8,381 nt of DNA from RGIG4608 sp045125655 (GTDB lineage: Bacteria; Bacillota; Clostridia; Oscillospirales; CAG-272). A program made the position numbers and the translations under genes. The stretch is taken from assembly GCA_045125655.1 (NCBI GenBank), contig JBGVNP010000141.1, forward strand, positions 1 through 8,381, in the 5' to 3' direction. The notes beneath the pieces were generated by a model. It did not search any database, was not told the DNA's origin, and saw only the letters and a list, made by a program, of their open reading frames with translations. Positions 5,740 to 8,381 of this stretch are shown piece by piece (positions within the stretch are counted from its first letter, which is position 1; each line of letters starts with the position of its first letter).

Positions 5740-8121
5740 ATGGAAAATAAATTCACAAAAAAAGCGCAAAGTGCCTTGGCTCTTGCTGTGGAGCGAGCGC
5801 AGAATCTCGGATATACCTATATTGGCAGTGAGCATATTTTGTTCGGGCTTTTCGAGGAGAGGGACAGTATTGCCTCGCGCTTGCTCCAAAAGCGAGGGAT
5901 AGGGGCACAGCATATACACGGATGTCTTATCGAGACGGGAGCAAAGCACGATAAAACGTCCCTTTCCTCGCGTGATCTAACCCCTCGCGCAAGAAAGATA
6001 ATTGAAAATTCCAACAAGCTTTGTGAGCAATACGGTCAGCTTTTTATCGGAAGTGAGCATATTCTTCACTCCCTTCTAACCGAAAGCGGATGCCGCGCAG
6101 TTCGTGTCCTTGAGGAGAACGGAATCTGCATACAAGAACTGCAAAGCAGTATTCTCGATTTTATTCGATCATCACAAAGGGTAGTTGACGAAAAAAAGCG
6201 CACCGACAAACCATCGGCTCTTAAAAAGTACGGTAAAAGTCTTAACGAGATGGCAGTGATGGGCAAAATAGATCCCACGCTCTGCCGCGATGATGAAAGC
6301 GAAAGAGCGATACGGATTCTCTCGCGACGAACGAAGAACAATCCCTGCCTTATCGGAGAGCCGGGTGTGGGCAAAACTGCCGTGGTCGAGGGATTGGCGC
6401 AAAGAATAGTGGACGGCGACGTGCCTAAATCCCTCATTCATAAAACTATCTACTCGCTTGACGTAGCTTCACTTGTGGCGGGCGCCAAATATCGCGGTGA
6501 ATTTGAGGAGCGAATAAAAGAGGTGATCCGTGAGTGTGTTGAGGACAAAAATATCATTCTTTTTATCGACGAGATACACACGATAATCGGTGCAGGAAGT
6601 GCCGAGGGCGCTATGGATGCCGCAAATATCTTAAAGCCGGTACTCGCGCGCGGAGAGCTACAGGTCATAGGTGCGACCACAATATCCGAATATAGAAAAT
6701 ATATCGAAAAGGACAGTGCGCTTGAAAGAAGATTTCAAAGCGTAAGCGTTAAGGAGCCCACTCAAAAAGAGGCGAAAAGCATTCTTTTGGGACTTCGTGC
6801 ACGATATGAAAGCCACCACGGAATCAAGATAAGCGATGAAGCAATAACTGCCGCGGTAGAGCTTTCAAGCAAATATATAAACGATCGCTATCTGCCCGAT
6901 AAGGCGATCGACCTTATTGATGAGGCGGCGGCAAAGGTCAAGCTGAAATCCGCTTCACGCCCCTTGATTGCAAATCAAGCTATCAAAACCTCGTCAAAAA
7001 AGGAAGAGGCACTTTTAAACGGAGATATAGAGCTTGCAAGATATTTTAGAGAGAGAGAAATTCTTGTTAAGGACGGTGAGGAAGAAGAACCAACCGTCGG
7101 ATTTGAGGACGTGGCGCAGGTAGTCACCGATTGGACGGGTATTCCTGTTGCCTCCATATTAAAGGGTGATGATGATAAGTTGCTAACGCTTGAATCCGAA
7201 CTCAAATCACGGATAATAGGTCAGAATGAAGCGATTGAGATAGTTTCCCAAGCAATCAAGCGCGGACGGACGGGACTTAAGCAAGAGGATCAACCGACGG
7301 GCTCGTTTATTTTCGTAGGTCCTACGGGTGTTGGCAAAACCGAGCTTTGCAGCGCACTTGCGGAAATACTCTTCGGCTCAAGAAATGCGCTCATTCGCTT
7401 TGATATGTCCGAATATATGGAAAGGCACAGTGTTTCGCGCCTTATAGGTGCGCCCGCGGGATATATTGGCTACGGTGACGGCGGATTGCTAACCGAGAAG
7501 ATACGAAGAAACCCCTACTCCATCGTGCTTTTTGACGAAATAGAAAAGGCACATCCCGATATTTTCGATCTTCTTTTGCAAATCCTTGAGGACGGCGCTC
7601 TTACCGACTCGCAGGGGCGAAGAGTAAATTTTAAAAATGCCCTAATAGTGATGACCTCAAATCTCGGCTCATCATTTGAAAGAAACACAAATTCGCTCGG
7701 ATTTTTCAATCCGAACGATGAAGCGGCCAAATCGCGCGAGCGCGAAAAGCGCATAAAAAATGCCCTTGAGCGCACCTTCCGACCCGAATTTTTAAATCGA
7801 GTGGATGAAATAGTTATTTTCAATTCTTTAAGCAGGAATGATATTGAAAAAATCTGCGATTTGATGCTATCGCACCTTATAAAAAAGCTCGATAAGCTTA
7901 ATATCTCCATCACATTTGATAAATCTGCTCGCGACCTCATTGTAGAAAAATCACTTGCCGAGGAGCACGGCGCACGAAATTTGCGCCGTGAGATAAGAAG
8001 AATGATTGAAAATCCCCTTTCAAATGAGATAGTTTCTTCAAAAATCAAAGCAGGTGATATGGTCAATATCAGTGTCAAGGATGAAAATATAGCATTTTAC
8101 CCAATGCCTCCTAAATGTTAA
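5740..8121 (+). CDS. clpC: ATP-dependent Clp protease ATP-binding subunit ClpC
   Basis: A hexameric AAA+ unfoldase that feeds substrates to the ClpP protease in protein quality control. The 793-aa product has two Clp N-domain repeats (about 3-60 and 80-140, each with IGSEHIL). D1 has Walker A GEPGVGKT (206-213), pore loop KYRG (250-253), Walker B D277/E278 and arginine finger R330/R331. D2 has Walker A GPTGVGKT (527-534), pore loop GYIGYGDGG, Walker B D599/E600 and RPEFLNR (681-687). LGF (653-655) sits where the ClpP-docking loop belongs. The middle domain is short, with about 48 residues (405-452) where B. subtilis ClpC has roughly 64; KEEALLNGDIELARYFRERE is a remnant UVR-like stretch. There is no N-terminal zinc finger, which argues against ClpE, and no long coiled coil, which excludes ClpB. 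ctsR, mcsA and mcsB are not adjacent. It lies 61 bases after the peptidoglycan-binding genes. Confidence 0.95.
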   Translation: MENKFTKKAQSALALAVERAQNLGYTYIGSEHILFGLFEERDSIASRLLQKRGIGAQHIHGCLIETGAKHDKTSLSSRDLTPRARKIIENSNKLCEQYGQLFIGSEHILHSLLTESGCRAVRVLEENGICIQELQSSILDFIRSSQRVVDEKKRTDKPSALKKYGKSLNEMAVMGKIDPTLCRDDESERAIRILSRRTKNNPCLIGEPGVGKTAVVEGLAQRIVDGDVPKSLIHKTIYSLDVASLVAGAKYRGEFEERIKEVIRECVEDKNIILFIDEIHTIIGAGSAEGAMDAANILKPVLARGELQVIGATTISEYRKYIEKDSALERRFQSVSVKEPTQKEAKSILLGLRARYESHHGIKISDEAITAAVELSSKYINDRYLPDKAIDLIDEAAAKVKLKSASRPLIANQAIKTSSKKEEALLNGDIELARYFREREILVKDGEEEEPTVGFEDVAQVVTDWTGIPVASILKGDDDKLLTLESELKSRIIGQNEAIEIVSQAIKRGRTGLKQEDQPTGSFIFVGPTGVGKTELCSALAEILFGSRNALIRFDMSEYMERHSVSRLIGAPAGYIGYGDGGLLTEKIRRNPYSIVLFDEIEKAHPDIFDLLLQILEDGALTDSQGRRVNFKNALIVMTSNLGSSFERNTNSLGFFNPNDEAAKSREREKRIKNALERTFRPEFLNRVDEIVIFNSLSRNDIEKICDLMLSHLIKKLDKLNISITFDKSARDLIVEKSLAEEHGARNLRREIRRMIENPLSNEIVSSKIKAGDMVNISVKDENIAFYPMPPKC

Positions 8122-8170
8122 ATTGGGATTTATAGGGGAGTTTAAAAAGTTAGTTTAAGAAAAGAGGATG

Positions 8171-8192
8171 CCACTTTTTGGGAAAAGTGGCG
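8171..8192 (+). terminator. 9-bp hairpin downstream of clpC, weak terminator candidate
   Basis: GCCACTTTT and AAAAGTGGC pair around a four-base loop, 50 bases after the clpC stop. The next bases are GCAAAAACCTTTT, so there is no immediate T-run and termination would be weak. It may instead be part of the repeat element. Confidence 0.35.
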
Positions 8193-8257
8193 CAAAAACC
8201 TTTTAATCAGCTTAGCGCAATAGCCATATAGTTAGTGCTAATTTAGCAAGACTCCGC

Positions 8258-8345
8258 GCAAATCGTGTTGTGTGATACTTTGTATCCCACAACACATAAC
8301 GATTTTCTCGCATTTTAACAGGCGCTTCGAAAATCTATGATTTGC
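8258..8345. repeat. Nested inverted repeats, three-way-junction shape
   Basis: The outer arms GCAAATC (8258-8264) and GATTTGC (8339-8345) pair exactly. Directly inside is hairpin A (8265-8295): GTGTTGTG, one mismatch, GATAC, a TTT loop, GTATC, one mismatch, CACAACAC. After five bases comes hairpin B, with GATTTTC (8301-8307) pairing GAAAATC (8329-8335) around a 21-base loop. Together they form a compact three-way junction. Confidence 0.55.
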
Positions 8346-8365
8346 TACTTTAACTAACTGTTTCT

Positions 8366-8379
8366 TTGTTAGCACAGAC
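8366..8379 (+). repeat. 14-base repeat, right copy
   Basis: TTGTTAGCACAGAC, identical to the minus strand at 170-183. If the left block is a full repeat element, this is probably the start of another copy that runs past the window edge. Confidence 0.6.
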
Positions 8380-8381
8380 TT

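Larger units (their letters stand above)
8122..8381. other. Gene-free right flank with nested inverted repeats
   Basis: I see no gene in these 260 bases. The stretch contains an imperfect 12-base inverted repeat (8148-8159 with 8348-8359, eleven of twelve matching). Inside it are a 9-bp hairpin (8171-8192), a direct partial copy of the left-flank block (8192-8209), and a set of stems between 8258 and 8345. The final bases carry TTGTTAGCACAGAC (8366-8379), inverted relative to 170-183. It looks like one or two small dispersed repeat elements. Confidence 0.5.

Noticed and set aside
7515..8078. Minus-strand open frame of 187 codons within clpC
   Set aside because: Opposite-strand shadow of the conserved D2 region; no ribosome binding site and Ser/Arg/Phe-rich low-complexity translation.
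1..8381. CRISPR array, tRNA, transposase or defence genes
   Set aside because: No regularly spaced repeats, no tRNA-like cloverleaf with the conserved T-loop, and no transposase or nuclease motif was seen on either strand.

Overview
The window looks like chromosomal DNA of an anaerobic, moderately low-GC Bacillota, most likely class Clostridia. Three things point there: a long Firmicutes-type signal recognition particle (SRP) RNA with an Alu domain directly upstream of dnaX; the order SRP RNA - dnaX - ybaB - recR, known from Bacillus and Clostridia; and a ClpC-type unfoldase. I infer an uncultured gut lineage from the style of the sequence and repeats, and cannot fix a genus.

Left half, minus strand (about 3224 down to 210): a near-consensus promoter drives the SRP RNA. 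The DNA polymerase III tau/gamma gene dnaX follows, then ybaB/ebfC, then recR, tightly packed and closed by a strong bidirectional hairpin terminator at 213-246. The dnaX linker carries an A AAA AAG heptamer in the -1 frameshift configuration and could give a short gamma-like product. Positions 1-212 have no gene. They hold hairpins and sequence that looks like a dispersed intergenic repeat.

Right half, plus strand (3309-8121): three closely spaced genes read away from the SRP promoter. They encode a small carboxypeptidase-regulatory-like beta-domain protein, a SpoIID/LytB-domain protein with three peptidoglycan-binding repeats, and a protein made of two more such repeats. None has a recognisable signal peptide, which is odd for wall-binding proteins. 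The second and third genes look like one repeat chain split at a stop/start junction. clpC follows after about 60 bases with a good ribosome binding site and a shortened middle domain.

Right end (8122-8381): no gene, but a dense set of nested inverted repeats that folds on paper into a three-way junction inside an imperfect 12-base inverted repeat. A 14-base motif at the very end recurs inverted near the left edge.

The minus-strand block is ordinary replication, recombination and secretion housekeeping. The least understood part is the leaderless peptidoglycan-binding trio; I see no mobile-element, CRISPR or defence genes.
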